Shown: piece after piece, positions 49,428-62,004 of the stretch
Layout of the letters: every line of letters starts with the position of its first letter
How positions within the stretch are numbered: position 1 is the first letter of the stretch
NCBI RefSeq assembly: GCF_024166365.1
Contig: NC_064819.1
Span: 148,390,793 to 148,454,792 of the forward strand
Reading direction: 5' to 3'
Origin: Elephas maximus indicus
Lineage: Eukaryota > Chordata > Mammalia > Proboscidea > Elephantidae
DNA: 64,000 nt
Notes under the pieces: generated by a model
The model's database searches: none
Seen by the model: only the letters and a program-made list of their open reading frames with translations
What the model was told of the DNA's origin: nothing
Position numbers and translations under genes: made by a program

Positions 49428-52400
49428 CTACCAAAAAAAAAAAAACAGTTGAAATGTCAAGAGTCATCTGTTCTTTGAATTTTGTAAACACATGCTGGAC
49501 GCAGCTTGTTACAACAGGTGTTGGAAAGAGAAAAAGGAGATGGTCTTGGCTGTCAAAGAATTTACAATTTAATTGAATTCGGACTGACATAATTTAAACA
49601 CAGATTGCCTCAATATTTTTAACGCAAATTATCTTACGACGGGATGAAGTTTTTTTTCTTTTTTTTTTAATTGCAGAAAATATTGGGACACTACCACAAA
49701 GAATTTCTACCCTCAATTAGCTTTCTCATTTACTCTAGTAGACATTACTGACTTTACCAGCAACTTTATAAAATATGTTTTGTCTTACTCCATACTTTGT
49801 TCCATAAGTGTAACCATCACCTCTCTTCTACCATCTTTCATTTTTTCCCTCAGCAAAGCTCACTCTGGATCAATATATTTTCTTGCAAGAAAAAAAAGTA
49901 ACTCAAAGGGAAGAGCCAGACTGCTCAAAGGTACACCTAGCCTCAAACACACCTGCAGTTTGCCACTGAAAGCTTATGTGTGTGCCTTGGCAGGTTTTGG
50001 CTATTGCGATAAGGCAATAGTCTAGTACTTCAAAAATCTCACCCCCAACCAGAAAACCCATGCTAACCTAAGAGCAGAGATCCAATGAATAAACGGTCCT
50101 GTGAAACTTAAAGAGGGTGGTTAACCCTGCATCCAATCAATAACAGTGATGGTGGCTGACTCCCCTCTCCAGATTTGCTGGCAGATTGATGTCTGTAAGT
50201 GACAGAAATTAAGGGGAAAGGAGGGATTCCAAAAGGCTACGAAGGCTATCAAACCTTCATTACTGCAGCAACAGTGTTTTATATAGCTTCTCAAAATAAC
50301 CTAAAAGCCCAATCAATCCATGATAATCGTCTACAACCCAGTATGCCAAGTTCTCACCAGAAAGCAGGGCAGGACCATGAGTAAAAGCCTGACTACAAGC
50401 GTGGGCAGAAAGCCGTTATCTACTGAGCAGACTGGAGAGGAAGTTCATTCATGCCCTGCAGCTCCCTCTGAGGAAACACGTGCCCTGGGTTTGTGCAAAA
50501 CATTCAGAGCTGGGTCCAGGGGCGTTTGCCTGACCTTCTCACCAAAAACCCCTTAGGAGAACCCTACCCAGAGGCCATTCTGAAGGAATGAAGAAAGCAT
50601 CTGGCAAGAAAGGGTGGGACCAGCATCAGCAATTTCTCGTGAAGTGCTCCTGACACCAGCACCCACTAGCCCACCTCTAAATTTAATAAGAGATTTAAGG
50701 TAAAGTAAAAGTCATATGACACATTAAAAAAAAAAAAAAGTTGCTGTCAAGTCAACTCCCACTCATGTATGTCAGAGTAGAACTGTCCTCCATAGGGTTT
50801 TCAATGGCTGACTTTTTGGAAGTAGATTGCCAGAACTGTCTTCTGAGGTGCCTCTGGGTGGATTCGAACAGCCAACTTTAGGTTAGCAGCTGAGTACATT
50901 AACTGTTTGCACTACCCAGAGATTCCAATGCAATATATAAACAGTCTAAAACATCCAAGATTTAACCTATGACCATGACAGCCTTCTTTCCTGGAGCTTC
51001 CCTATACTGCCTGAGAAAACAGATGGATTTTTGTAGCAGGAGAATGTTGGTGATGAAATCACCATTACAGGTGTAAACAGTAACTTCTGTATTTTTTCAA
51101 TGCCTGAGCCCTGGTGGCAGAGTGGTTAAAGTGGTTGGCTGCCAACCAAAAGGTCTGCGGTTCAAACCCCCACCACCTCCACAGGAGAAAGATGTGCAGT
51201 CTGCTTCTGTAAAGATTTACAGGCTTGGCAATCCTACTGGGGAGTTCTATTCCGCCCTATAAGGTTGCTATGAGCTGGAATTGACTCGACAACAGGTTTG
51301 AGCTTCTAGGCATAAACAGTCTGCAGACATGATCCAGGGGACTTTGTGATTTACCTTGTTTGGGAATTCCGGGAATATCTTCAAAGGTAAGAGTCCGTAG
51401 TGAAGGTCGCCAGAATGCATACGACTCCACCAGGGCTTCCAACCCCATTCTAAATGGAAGGGTTGAGATGAGGGTAGGTAAGAGAAGTCTAGTCAGGTGC
51501 AGTTGGTGCTTTGTATTGTTACTGGGTAATATGCATCTCAGAAAACAACACTGGTGTTGACGGTACCCATCCTCCTTCCCTCCCACCCCACCCCGCCATT
51601 GGCAGGTCAGATGATTGCCACAGGTAGAAGATAATAGTCTTGAGATGAGTGACCTTTCTCTCACCAGGACCAGAAGAGGCTGGAACCTACCTAATACGTC
51701 CCGCTAACATCCTCAGAAAACAGCCTATCTTGGAGGGTAAAATGCTGTCCTCTTTGGCCAAGGAGCTGAGGTGAGGCCAAGGCTCTGCTGTGGTCTGGAA
51801 TCCACCCTCTCTCCCTGTCATATTATTTCTCCCCTTGGTGAGGAAGGCTTTGCCACAAAAGTTGCCCCTGTAAAGCCATCCCTTTTCTAAGAGGCATTCC
51901 TGCCCCATCATTCGCTGCCTTAGTATCCAGCTCAGAGGAGTACTCATCCAAAGAAAACTGACTTCTCTCTCAGGGCACAATCTCCACCACACCCCACGCA
52001 GCCCACCTGGGCTCTCCCTCCAGCAACAGAAGGTCCAGGAGGGGGCAGCACTGGCTTCTCAGCCCACTGTGCAGGAGGATAGCAGGACAGTGATCTCGCA
52101 AAGCCAACACAGTATACAGACTTAGTATTAGCATCAAAAATAAAGCCCCTCTGTACACTTGATAAGTTAATATTTAATAAGACAGAACAGGCTGATTATA
52201 GACTAATTACATGATTTACATATATTTTAAAACCTTGGACAGAAGGACAACTAATACTCTAAGATGGTTTGGTCTACATAAATCACCTATCCTGAGTGAT
52301 GGATTCAGTCTTCTCCTTCTCTAGGTTTGGGAATGAGGCCCTTCGCTCAACTATTCCATTCTCAAGATAACCACACCTGAGACCTCACCACTCTTCCCTC

Positions 52401-55400
52401 AACCACCACAGCCTTAAGAAATCGTTAATCTAAATATCATTGTTCTTTTCATGAAACATATAGCACCCATGTACGAAATGCCTGCTTCCTAGAGTGTCAA
52501 ATAATGCTCAGCCATTCTCTTGTGATTGTTAAACACGCTGCAAGATCTATCTTTCATAGCTCAGACCCAAGGTCCTACCCCTCTGGATTCCCTGCATCCC
52601 CAACTCATGATGAGCTATGAACTAAGACTACAGGAATCACCTGAAAGTGCCATACCAACTACACAACAATGTCGAAAGCTCTCTCAATGTTGCTGGTGAG
52701 TGATTTGTGTAGATCTCACCATCTCACACTACTTGCCTTCAGTTTCAGGGTTTTACACATGGAGTTTGCTTCCTTAGACCATCAGCGTTTAGTCCCTCTC
52801 TATTAACCTGTTGATTTCTGTCGCTGTTCTGTGAGGAGCATTACTGCCCCATCTGGGTGATCCGAGAAGGTTGTGTGTGTGTGGAAGGGTGGTGTGTGTG
52901 CATGCGCACGTTCTCATGCATGAACACATCATCACATGAGTGCACGCATGAACCCGACGCATCTCTTAAGTCACAGGTGGTTGGAGGAATGTGCTTTGAG
53001 AGCGTTTCAAGGAGACGGCACCAGCCCTACACAGGTGCCAGTACTGGGCTGTCACAGGGTACAGCAGAGCACAGAGTAGAGCCACATGTTGCCTTACGTG
53101 GGCTACACTGGGAATGAAGGTCAGGATCCATCTCCAGGTCTCATCAGTGTCCCACAAAGAGAGGACTATTTAGGGGTAAGCGCCCTGGACTGGGGTCAGG
53201 AGAACTCGGTTATGATTGCCACTCACTATAACTCCCTGTGTGTCCTCAAGTAATTTCTTAACTTCCCTGGACTTCAGTTTCCCATAAAGTGAGGATTAGA
53301 CTTCAAAATTTCAGACCCCCCTTCCAGCTCTAAAGTTTTTTAATACTATGTGATTTCCCCTGAATCAGACATCTTAATTGCAGTCAAACTACAGGACAAA
53401 TCCAAGATCACTCAGTAATATTTTTGGTGAATCAAAATATTGATTTTGGACAGTTTTGCAGGCCTGGTCAGTCCCCAAATCCCATGTGAACATGGGCTGC
53501 ATTTACTACTGGACAAACGAATGCTGGGTGCTGTTTAGGACATTACCCTTATTTTAGCTTATATTAATTCAAAATTTTTATGACTTTCTAGAAGCATGCT
53601 TTTAAAAAAAAAGTTTAATGCTATAGAATGTTAGGATATGGCTTTACATAAAACTTCTTTTTATGAGCACAGAGATGAGTTCTTAGTAATTGTAGTTTTA
53701 AATATTAAGGATACCAAAATGGTCATGGAGCGGTCCTGAGGGTAGTATACTAGAAGGTATTTAACGAGCATCCACTGGACTTGATTTACTCAATATCAAG
53801 ATGAACATTACCGCATTATTCGCTTTAGCAGTATTTGCTTTAATACAAATTCACAGACCAGATTCTTGGAGAGAGATTATTGATCATCACAACCATACAG
53901 CACTAAGCTTTAAGGAGATGCTCGGAAGGTGACATATCTACAAATGATCTCATTTGGAGCTATGGATATTTTTCCTGAGGCTGATGTTTCACACTGCAAG
54001 TTCCAGAAAGGATTTCAGATATTTTGCAGGAAACAGTTATAAAATATTTATTAGCTGAATCTGGACTTTTTAAAAAAAGCCTTCATTTTCTCCAGGAATG
54101 GAGACTTTTCCTGTCTAGTTAAAGAAAAGATAAAAGGCACCTCCTGCAGGAGTGCAGCCAAGGCGATAATTTATACAAGATGCCTTTGAACAATTTCCAC
54201 ATTTTATCACCACCCTAATTTATGCTATCAAATGGTCAAGTTTATTTAGTGAAATGGTTATGTTTTTCCTGAAGTATTTAAAGAGAAGAAATTTTTGTAC
54301 CTTCCTGAGTAAAAAATTTTATAGGGTCAAACCTAAGGCCTAACTGAAGAATGAAACTATTCTCAGCACATAAATTCTGTTTCACATAGCAAATGTCTTA
54401 CAGGAGAGCTTTTAAGGGCTGAAGCTACTGATTCCTATAAAATAGGCTGTGGAGCTGTAAATAGCCAGAAAGGGATCATTTTTAATTAAAGCAAATTGTT
54501 TTATACAGTTTAAGCAATCACAATTGCACGTTATTTCTTGTCCTGCTCAATTAATTTATTTCACATACTGGGGAAAATAAAAATAAAATGTGTTTTAAAA
54601 AGCAGTAACAATAGTACAACAGAACCAGGCATAATAAAGGAATATGCTGAACTTTTTTTTCCATGGCTTCCTTCTCAATTAATATAGGAAAAAATCACCC
54701 CCCACCCACCCACCCGATAGCACTGTGCCCTCCACCAAGTCTTACATATAACTTAGGCTTTTTTTTTCCTTAAGAAAATAATAGATGTTATAAATGTTTA
54801 AAGTTGACCAAATTCTCTCTTTCCCATATAAGTATCTTTTGCATTTAAATTTGACTTTTTTAAAACAAGGAATAGTGATATAGATATTTAGCATTCCAAA
54901 GTAAGTACTGACGAGTTTATCTATAGTAAACAGAGGGAAAAAAGAGCGAAACTATTTCATTAGTACGAAGGCTATGTACAGGCTCAACTTGCTTTTCCTG
55001 GACTAAGATACTGTTCACACATTTGGAGCAAAATAAAAAATTTTAATTTTAACAAAAGTTTAAATAGTATTAAAACAATTATTTTTCTGTCTGTCCATTG
55101 AAACTAAAAGTTTTAGAGTCAGGTAAAAAAAACAGTAGCAAGCATCACAGATGCTCTGTCACCATTCCCAAAACGCCCAAAGGGAAATAAAGATGTCATA
55201 TCAAAACTAGCATTTTGACCTCACCATACCAAACAATAGGCTTAATAGTTTATTTTCGCCAATGTCACTGATTTTTGTCACTGACCAAATTAAAGTAAAA
55301 TTTCTTTTCATTATGCTGACATATCTAAAATTCTTCCTGAAACATTTTTATACATCTACTGTCTCAAGTATACTCATTCAAAGTTCATTCCTTATTATCT

Positions 55401-58400
55401 ATCCAAAGTATGTTTATAAAAATATTTTTAATTTACTACTTCAAAAATGAACCGAAAGTAATACAAGAGTCTTAAATGGATAAGTATTGTTCTGCTAAAG
55501 CCAAAACTGCCAGAATATTCCATCAAAGTATTTGTCAAGTTAGAAAAGAAGTCATCCTAAAAGTTCCCTTCAAGTCACCCTTGTTAGTGACCATCTCAGG
55601 TTACTAACTGATGGTTTGATTCACACCCAATTTTCAGAAGCTCCTCTAAACAGCAAGATAAATCAGAGTTAATATGACCAAAGCCAAGCAGTTTTCAGAG
55701 GCAAAGTTTGTCTTCACTTTGAAACAGAAGTCTAAAACAAAATAGAATAATTTTAATACAGCAGACAGCTAGTATGTATTAGGAATACATCCAAACCTTC
55801 CTATGGAGTGAAGAACTTCCAAGAGAAGTCCTGCTGTTAGTCAGTGCTGTGCCTCCACCTGCACTAAACTGAAGGCTGCTCTAATCTCAACGGGTCATTG
55901 ATGTGTTTTAGTTCTCATACTGCATGATGTTTAAACTATGCGCTTGAGTATGGAGTGAAACCAAGTCTCCGAAAGCACTTGTGTGTATGCTGAGAAAAGG
56001 GTTGCTGTCTATACCTACACTGCCAAATTGCCTAGCTGGAAGAACTAAAAATCTGGACTACTATCTGATCATTTTCTCTTTAAAATTTGAAATGAAACTG
56101 TCTCTAAAATGAGTTAATCGGTGATTTTGACTTCATGTAAACACAGCCTATCAATATAAAATTTCAAGGAGATTTAGAATAATGTCTGGACTAAAATAAT
56201 AAAACAATAATAAAAATTACTTAGACACTTCTTTTTAAAAGCAAGATGTTTTTAAAAACATTTAGTTCAAAGTTTTACCTCAAAAAGGCATTTGGAGAAC
56301 ATTAGTCTATTATTAACCACTTTTACTACTAATGGCTATTTTAGAAAATGTTGCACTGGTCTACACTGGAATAGAATCATATCAATAAATCCAAAAAAAT
56401 CTTGGCACAAAGACTAGGTGATTTGCTTTTTTGATAGAAGTAATAAAGTGGAATTCATTATTGCAGCTCTCCCACTTAGCACAAACACCATAAAACGAGA
56501 CACAGAAAAAATAAACAAGTGTGTGGCTGTCAGAGAAGCCAAGACAAATTTGGAAACTAAAAACATCAGCTCTCTTGGCAATGGGGTAGTAGTTTCATAT
56601 TCTAGTTGGAAATATGAGGAAACAAGAGACCCTATCATACTCAGAAGACAGAATCAATAATAGTGTTGGTATCACTAAGCAAATTCTAAATCAGTAACAG
56701 ATGCAGAAAGGACACTGACTTGGGGTATTCAGGCCCCTGGAGCTGTAAGGGCAGGTTTCCCCAAGACTCCTTCAGAAGCAGCATGAAATGTACACTCTGA
56801 GAACTTCTATTTTCACGCAGCACCGTACATGAAAGTTAATCTAAAGAAAGGGCAGGCCACATCATTACATCCAAAAGTAAGTTGCCTCCAAAGCTCAATG
56901 GTATTAACAAATTTAAATCCTCAAAAAGAAATTATTTCAAAACCATGTTAGTAAATTCAACTGCTTACTTTGTAACAGAAAATTCACAATAAGACATCAG
57001 ATATATTTATCACAGCCAGAATATTGTATACTAAGGCTTACCTGTTACGCCCAGAGTCTCGAAAGCCTTTGGCAAATGGATTTCTATCTATCTTTAGGCG
57101 AGTAATCTGCAGAGTAGAAAAAAATTTACATCAAATCTTATATAAGTGCCAAGTATGATTACGATGGACAGAAATGTTTGCAGAAAAACAAACTATTCCA
57201 GAATTAACTATTGAAGGATTCTGTTTCCTCTTTCCAATCCTCCAGATGTTTTAACATCCTAGAAGAAAAGCTAAAAGAAAATTTCAGAAATCATCTAGGA
57301 CATTCATCTGCCATGACAAAGACACTCCCCACCCCTGTTCGATCGCTATAAATAGATAAAGGTTTATTTTGCTTTCCACATCCCTGACTCTTCTGTTGGT
57401 AACTTGCCCAATGTTTGACTATCCTCTCTAAACTGAAGTTTCTCCTTCTAACTTTGGGATGTGGTTTAATCCTGTTTCTCTTGCAACAATGGTGACTGGG
57501 AACCCTAATAGCCAACTTCTATTTGACAGCCATTTATATTTATATTTATATTTATATTTATATTTATATTTATATTTATATTTATATTTATATTTATATT
57601 TATATTTATATTTATATTTATATTTATATTTATATTTATATTTATAGATCCTAGTTTTTTATTCTCTAGAATTAGGTAATACACACTTCTTTATCTTATC
57701 TCTTTTTCCTTTAATCATCTTTGTGACTCTTCACCGAAAGTTTTATTTTTTCATCTTTTAGTTTTCAAGTCCTGACCTGGTCAGAGCACTATGGTGACTA
57801 CCTAACTAGGGGTAACTACTGCTTGAAGGTTCCAACGGGATTAAATCTTATACATGTAGTGAAAATACGCATAACCAGCTTCTTGACCACTAAGACTACA
57901 AGATTTGGGGTGCAAGTGTTTACGAAAAAAATTTTTTTTAGTTATACCATCCTGAATGCCGCTATGAGTTGGAATCGACTCAGTGGCAACGGGTTTTGTT
58001 TGGTTTGGTTTATCTTAAATGTGACACTAACAAACAATACCCATGTGTTTCTTGCCAGATCTCCACTTTGTCCAGTGGAATTTACAGCCTATTTTCTAAG
58101 AGACTTATCATGTTTTGCTTTCCACATTCCTTGGCTTAATGAAATCTAGAACATTAATTAACAGACTTCTGACTATACCATCTTGGCTAATGACAAAAAC
58201 ACTAAGGCAAGGAAAAGTGCCTTTGGAAAGTCATCTGCCATCTCCCTATATTGTCCGGTGCATGTTCTCAGCCATCCCCCATCAGGTGTGCAATACCTAA
58301 TACACGTGTGCTCTATATATTTTCTGAGTATGTGGATATGAATATATTATAAATGATATAATGAAAGGGTCTGCGAATTAATTCACCATGTCTGCCACTG

Positions 58401-60408
58401 TCAGTGAAGGAATCCTTCTTTACAGATTTTCATAGCTCAATTTTCTGTTCATTTCAGAATATTTTTAAAAGCACTTTTTTAAAGTACAAAGAGAGTACAG
58501 ATTTAAATAATGATTCCTTGTATAAAGGTATATCCCAATTACTATTATCATTATTATTATCATTTTTATTACTAGCATTACCACATTTATCAAGTATATA
58601 CTATGTATGCTATGCTAAGAATTTTATGCATATTATCTAATTTAATTCTTACAACAACTTACATGGTAATTACTCCAGGTTTACTTCTTTATTTTTATGT
58701 TTTAACTGAGGCTTAATTAAGCCTTAAGAAGGATCACATGTTAATAAGCAGTAGCCCTGGGCTAAGATGCCAGGGTTTACAGCCCATGCTATTAACTACT
58801 AGGCCTACCAATTTTCCGTAAATTCTTAAAAATAGTAGCTAGGAAATTAAAAGGTGGATGTGATTGCATTTGATCATTATCAATTTCCCTTCTTCCAATT
58901 TTTCCACCGTCTTCATCGGCTTGTCAATGTTTGCTAATCGGTGAGCTATTCACCAACACGTACCAAAAGCTCACTGTATCTCTACCTCACTTACAGGGCC
59001 ACAGAAGCTCACTGAAAATACACACATAACACAGATAATTTGTCTGGGTGCACGAAAGAGAATGAATGAATGTGGAATATGAATTGGGTTGTTAATAAGG
59101 TGCTAAATGCCTCTGCTCTTTTCTCCTCATGTATTAATTTTTTCCTTAAAAAATCTATTTCTGCCCTAATATATTTTAAGAATATTTTCCTAACTATCTC
59201 TATTCCTTCTAAAGACTACATTTCATGTTCTTTCCTTGGTCCTTCTGATTTTAAGAGCTCATATAATAGTGTGGCAATGCGAGGGTGAGAGGACAGGGCA
59301 GCTTCGGTTGTGGCCCTGGGCTGACGTCTCCACAGTGATGAGAGCCGATGAGTCTCTCAGCCTTAGAGGGGAATGTATAGGACAGAGATCCAAGAAACTT
59401 TACAACAACAGAAACCACAGCAGATATTATAAAGCCTTCCAGTCTTAACTAGGGTGTATATACATGTAAAGAGAAGCAAAGACCTAAAATAATTTTGCTA
59501 ACCATTGAAATAAAAGTTTTTTTAATTAAAAGAAAAACCTGCAACAGGCCACACCAACCTCAATTATGTAGCTATTTATTATGAAAACTGGCCTGAATCA
59601 CATGGATTAAATAACTGCCTCCAATTCCATTCTCCACCTACTCAGCACTTGTAGACAGAGCGTTAAAGAACTATACATATTTGCCCCTTAAATTATTTCT
59701 AATTTTATGAAAAAACCACTACACAATTGTTGATTTCTCAGATTACAAGCATGTATATCACCCTCTATTAAAATTAAAGAATATCCTGAAAGAAGTAACC
59801 ATTTTTGGATAGATACTAACATGACTATATCAGATTCATGCCTCTGAAATAGTATTTCTCATAATACATGAGGGATAGTTTTCAAATAAAATGAGCCGAC
59901 AAATCCCATACTCTCCACAATTCACATTTCTACATTTGACATTTCTATTTCCTGGGCAATAAACATGCTTTCTAATTTTAAATATGACATTCTGATTCAA
60001 TATCTCAAAATGGAAAGCCTCTAAATGGAACAAAACTCAGTCAGGAGACACACTTCTTGTCTAAGGAAGTCCTTACCGGAGTAGCCTTAATTGGGGGATC
60101 ATGGGGAAATAACTGGATGTCATACATGGCAAATGCTTTATAAAAATTCATAATATTTAGATACAGTGAAAAGGATGGTTAGCTTTCTATTTACACCTGA
60201 AATAAAAAGTGTAGAAAAACAGCAATTCTCGGAACAATACCTGCTGATTCTGATAGGCAGTGACAGTTGTAAAGACAGTTTCTGGAAAGGAGAATGCCTT
60301 CACTCCCTCCCCAGACGGAACAGGCTTGATGGGAGAAAGATCATCTCCACAGTCTTTACGGATGACGTGTACTCGAGGTTGGTATTTGTGCATAGAATGA
60401 AGAATAAT
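48703..60408 (-). CDS. TBX18: TBX18, T-box transcription factor 18, last four exons (5' part outside window)
   Basis: Coding segments 60408-60241, 57106-57042, 51449-51355 and 49427-48703 join in frame. The phases are 0 after the first, 2 after the second and 1 after the third. The product is about 350 residues, against about 607 for human TBX18 as I remember it, so roughly the first 257 residues lie upstream of the window. The translation shows the T-box core block ([37 protein letters not shown]), the linker [17 protein letters not shown], and a Ser/Thr/Pro-rich tail ending [10 protein letters not shown]. Known for the family: TBX18 is a nuclear DNA-binding regulator, mainly a repressor, in sinoatrial node, epicardium, ureter mesenchyme, somite and limb development. 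The nuclear-localisation and Groucho-binding parts are N-terminal and not seen here. No frameshift or premature stop is visible. TBX15 and TBX22 are the nearest paralogues, but the C-terminal tail matches TBX18 as I know it. Confidence 0.97.
50725..50926 (-). repeat. AfroSINE (long subtype), minus, in TBX18 intron
   Basis: GTTGCTGTCAAGTCAACTCC to TTTGCACTACCCAGAGATTC. Sense orientation relative to TBX18. An A-run of 14 lies at its tail end. Confidence 0.92.
51106..51300 (+). repeat. AfroSINE, plus, in TBX18 intron near splice donor
   Basis: GAGCCCTGGTGGCAGAGTGG to GAATTGACTCGACAACAGG. Antisense to TBX18 and opposite to the copy at 50725-50926. Confidence 0.92.
51355..51449 (-). CDS. TBX18: TBX18 coding exon (post-T-box linker); fits exon 7 of 8
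   Basis: 95 nt, starting at phase 2 and ending at phase 1. The acceptor CTTCCATTTAG occupies 51460-51450, and the donor CCCAAACAAG|GTAAAT is at 51355/51354. After completing the split Arg codon it encodes [20 protein letters not shown] and then [11 protein letters not shown] plus the first base of a Gly codon. This linker follows the T-box and is shared in type by the TBX15/18/22 group. An AfroSINE ends only about 54 bp downstream of the donor (51106-51300), so little unique intron lies next to this splice site. Confidence 0.96.
51450..57041 (-). other. TBX18: TBX18 intron between T-box exon and linker exon (5592 bp)
   Basis: GT at 57041-57040 and AG at 51451-51450 on the minus strand. No AfroSINE, L1 or LTR is recognisable across it; only one MIR-like fragment (53165-53345) and GT-rich sequence near 52870-52915 were noted. 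The repeat-poor state contrasts with the flanks and fits retained regulatory content, which is inference. Confidence 0.85.
53165..53345 (+). repeat. MIR, plus, in TBX18 intron
   Basis: CCTGGACTGGGGTCAGGAGA, ACTTCCCTGGACTTCAGTTT, CCAGCTCTAAAG. Confidence 0.6.
57042..57106 (-). CDS. TBX18: TBX18 coding exon (T-box C-terminal helix); fits exon 6 of 8
   Basis: 65 nt, starting at phase 0 and ending at phase 2. The acceptor TTTCTACTCTGCAG occupies 57120-57107, and the donor AACAG|GTAAGCC is at 57042/57041. It encodes [21 protein letters not shown] plus two bases of an Arg codon. The NPFAKGFR segment is the T-box C-terminal helix that enters the DNA minor groove (known for the family), and every residue of it is intact. 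The size and split Arg codon match the next exon, which supplies the final A and then ATG GGG. The exon is too short to stand out as an ORF and was found from its conserved peptide. Confidence 0.97.
57533..57646 (+). repeat. (TTTATA)19 hexanucleotide microsatellite
   Basis: 114 bp of uninterrupted 6-bp units, TATAAA on the minus (sense) strand. It begins 427 bp upstream of the T-box exon at 57042-57106 within the intron. Confidence 0.97.
57959..58011 (+). repeat. AfroSINE 3' end fragment
   Basis: CCGCTATGAGTTGGAATCGA, CTCAGTGGCAACGGG and a GTTTGG tail. Confidence 0.85.
58590..58808 (-). repeat. MIR, minus, in TBX18 intron
   Basis: TATTATCTAATTTAATTCTT, ACTGAGGCTTAATTAAGCC-like and ATTAACTACTAGGCC. 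Confidence 0.6.
60241..60408 (-). CDS. TBX18: TBX18 coding exon (T-box, third-last intron upstream); fits exon 5 of 8
   Basis: 168 nt, 56 codons, phase 0 at both ends. The acceptor on the minus strand reads CTCAACATAG at 60418-60409, and the donor is CAG|GTATTG at 60241/60240. It encodes [20 protein letters not shown], then an acidic/proline loop ([15 protein letters not shown]), then [21 protein letters not shown]. This is the central to C-terminal T-box. The HKYQPR strand and the [13 protein letters not shown] block are family hallmarks near the DNA and dimer interface. The preceding exon, which should end in a codon for the H of GHIILHS, was not found up to 64000, so the upstream intron is at least 3.6 kb. 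The exon number assumes the human gene layout. Confidence 0.97.
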
Positions 60409-61964
60409 CTATGTTGAGGAAAGAAAAGCCAATTTATGTAAAATAAATTATGGTATGAAACTTAAGTTTCCAAGAATGCAAAAGTATGAATTTAATAAAC
60501 TATATCAAAATTGGAACAGGAGAGCTGAGAAGTCATTTATAAAATGTGCATAAGAATACAAAATAGAAATAAAACCATTATTTGGTGAAATCCTATGTAC
60601 AAGTACACAAATTTAACATCAAATTTTCTATCACTGAAAATACAAGAATAAATCCATAGATGTTTTATTTATGAGTGCAATAAAAACACAAAGCTTAAAA
60701 CCAATAAAACTAACAATGAGATTAAAATTATATTTAAATTCCACAGCACACACCCCCTAAAATTATTTGCACGCCTAGTTTTCTTCATGTTTCCTCCATT
60801 GGTGATACTACATGCCCATTCATGGGCAAAGGGAATTTTAAAGATACACCACCTTCTGCCTCGTGTGCCTGGGTAGACATATTTTGATTTGCAAATTCTC
60901 TGGTCTGCCTGGAGAGCTCAGGGCCAGTGCCTCTATCACAAGGCTTCCAAAACAGATGCCCAGGGATAGAAAAGCTGGTGCTCTCAGACTCTGCTGGAGG
61001 AATCTGACAATATGGTTCAATTACCCTGAAAATGTTTACAGCCTTCTACCCAATGATTCTCCTTCTGAGAATTCATTCTAATATTTCAAATTCAGAATAG
61101 CTTTTTGTGTACAAAGATGAACAACAATAAATAATCACAAAATCACTTAAAATAATTAAAATCTCCATTAGCAGAGAGGTTAGGTAAATGAAAACATTTT
61201 CACACAATGAGATACAGTATTATTCAGCCATTACTAACAGTGTTTAGAAAATATACAACAACATGGTACATACGTTTCTTTTTAAACGTTAAATAAAAAA
61301 ACAGGATCAAAATTGTTTGCAAACTTATCACGACTATATAGAGTAGAAAGGGCCCATGCAAAGACACGAACCATGATCATCTCTGGGTGATGGAACCGTA
61401 GATTAATTTTTCTTCTTGTTTATATGTTCTATGCTTTCAAAATTGAACAGGTAGGGTGAAGAAATAGGCTTCTCCAGCAGGATTTTCTATTTGCTGCTGG
61501 GATTCCAGGCTGAGTCATTTATTAATGAGTTTGGTTAATACACCTATATCTTTCCTGATGCAGGCTTGAATTTAGGTTTTTGGGTGTGATGAGCTTGGAG
61601 GTGAAACAACTCTTGGAAAAACACAATGTCTAACCCGTTTCCTGATTTTCAGGATGTGGGCAGTTTAATAAGCAAAACTCAGAATCTCTGGTCATTTCAA
61701 ACACAAATAGTCCTATACCTGGAGAGTGTTTTAGCTGCCACAAGATGGCTTTACCTTCTGACAGTAAAGAGTGCTGTGGTCGATTTTTTGTTTTTGTTTG
61801 CTTGCTTGTTTTACCCTAACGTTTTTCTTTTTCCTGGAAGAAAGGTCTGGTTAGCAGAGCTCATGACCCTGCCCCATCAGGTGTGTTTGCTGACGAGGCC
61901 GTGTGAACACGAGGAAAGGACAAGAGGAGACAGTAGCCCTCATCATCACACAGATGCACGTGCG

Positions 61965-62004
<40 letters not shown>

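Larger units (their letters stand above)
49428..51354 (-). other. TBX18: TBX18 intron between the last two exons (1927 bp)
   Basis: GT at 51354-51353 and AG at 49429-49428 on the minus strand. It holds two AfroSINEs in opposite orientation (50725-50926 minus, 51106-51300 plus) about 180 bp apart; the rest appears unique. Confidence 0.9.
57107..60240 (-). other. TBX18: TBX18 intron inside the T-box coding region (3134 bp)
   Basis: GT at 60240-60239 and AG at 57108-57107 on the minus strand. It carries the (TTTATA)19 array at 57533-57646, an AfroSINE 3' fragment at 57959-58011 and a MIR remnant at 58590-58808. Confidence 0.88.

Noticed and set aside
49428-49590. Upstream continuation of the TBX18 last-exon reading frame to a start codon
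   Set aside because: A strong acceptor (T tract plus GGTAG) lies at 49432-49428 and the phase fits the previous exon. The extension has no T-box family similarity and is intron.
11158-51300. AfroSINE heads as possible tRNA genes
   Set aside because: They resemble a tRNA promoter region but lack a complete cloverleaf and always continue into the SINE body.
57459-57647. ORF rich in alternating Leu-Tyr
   Set aside because: It is only the translation of the (TTTATA)n array.
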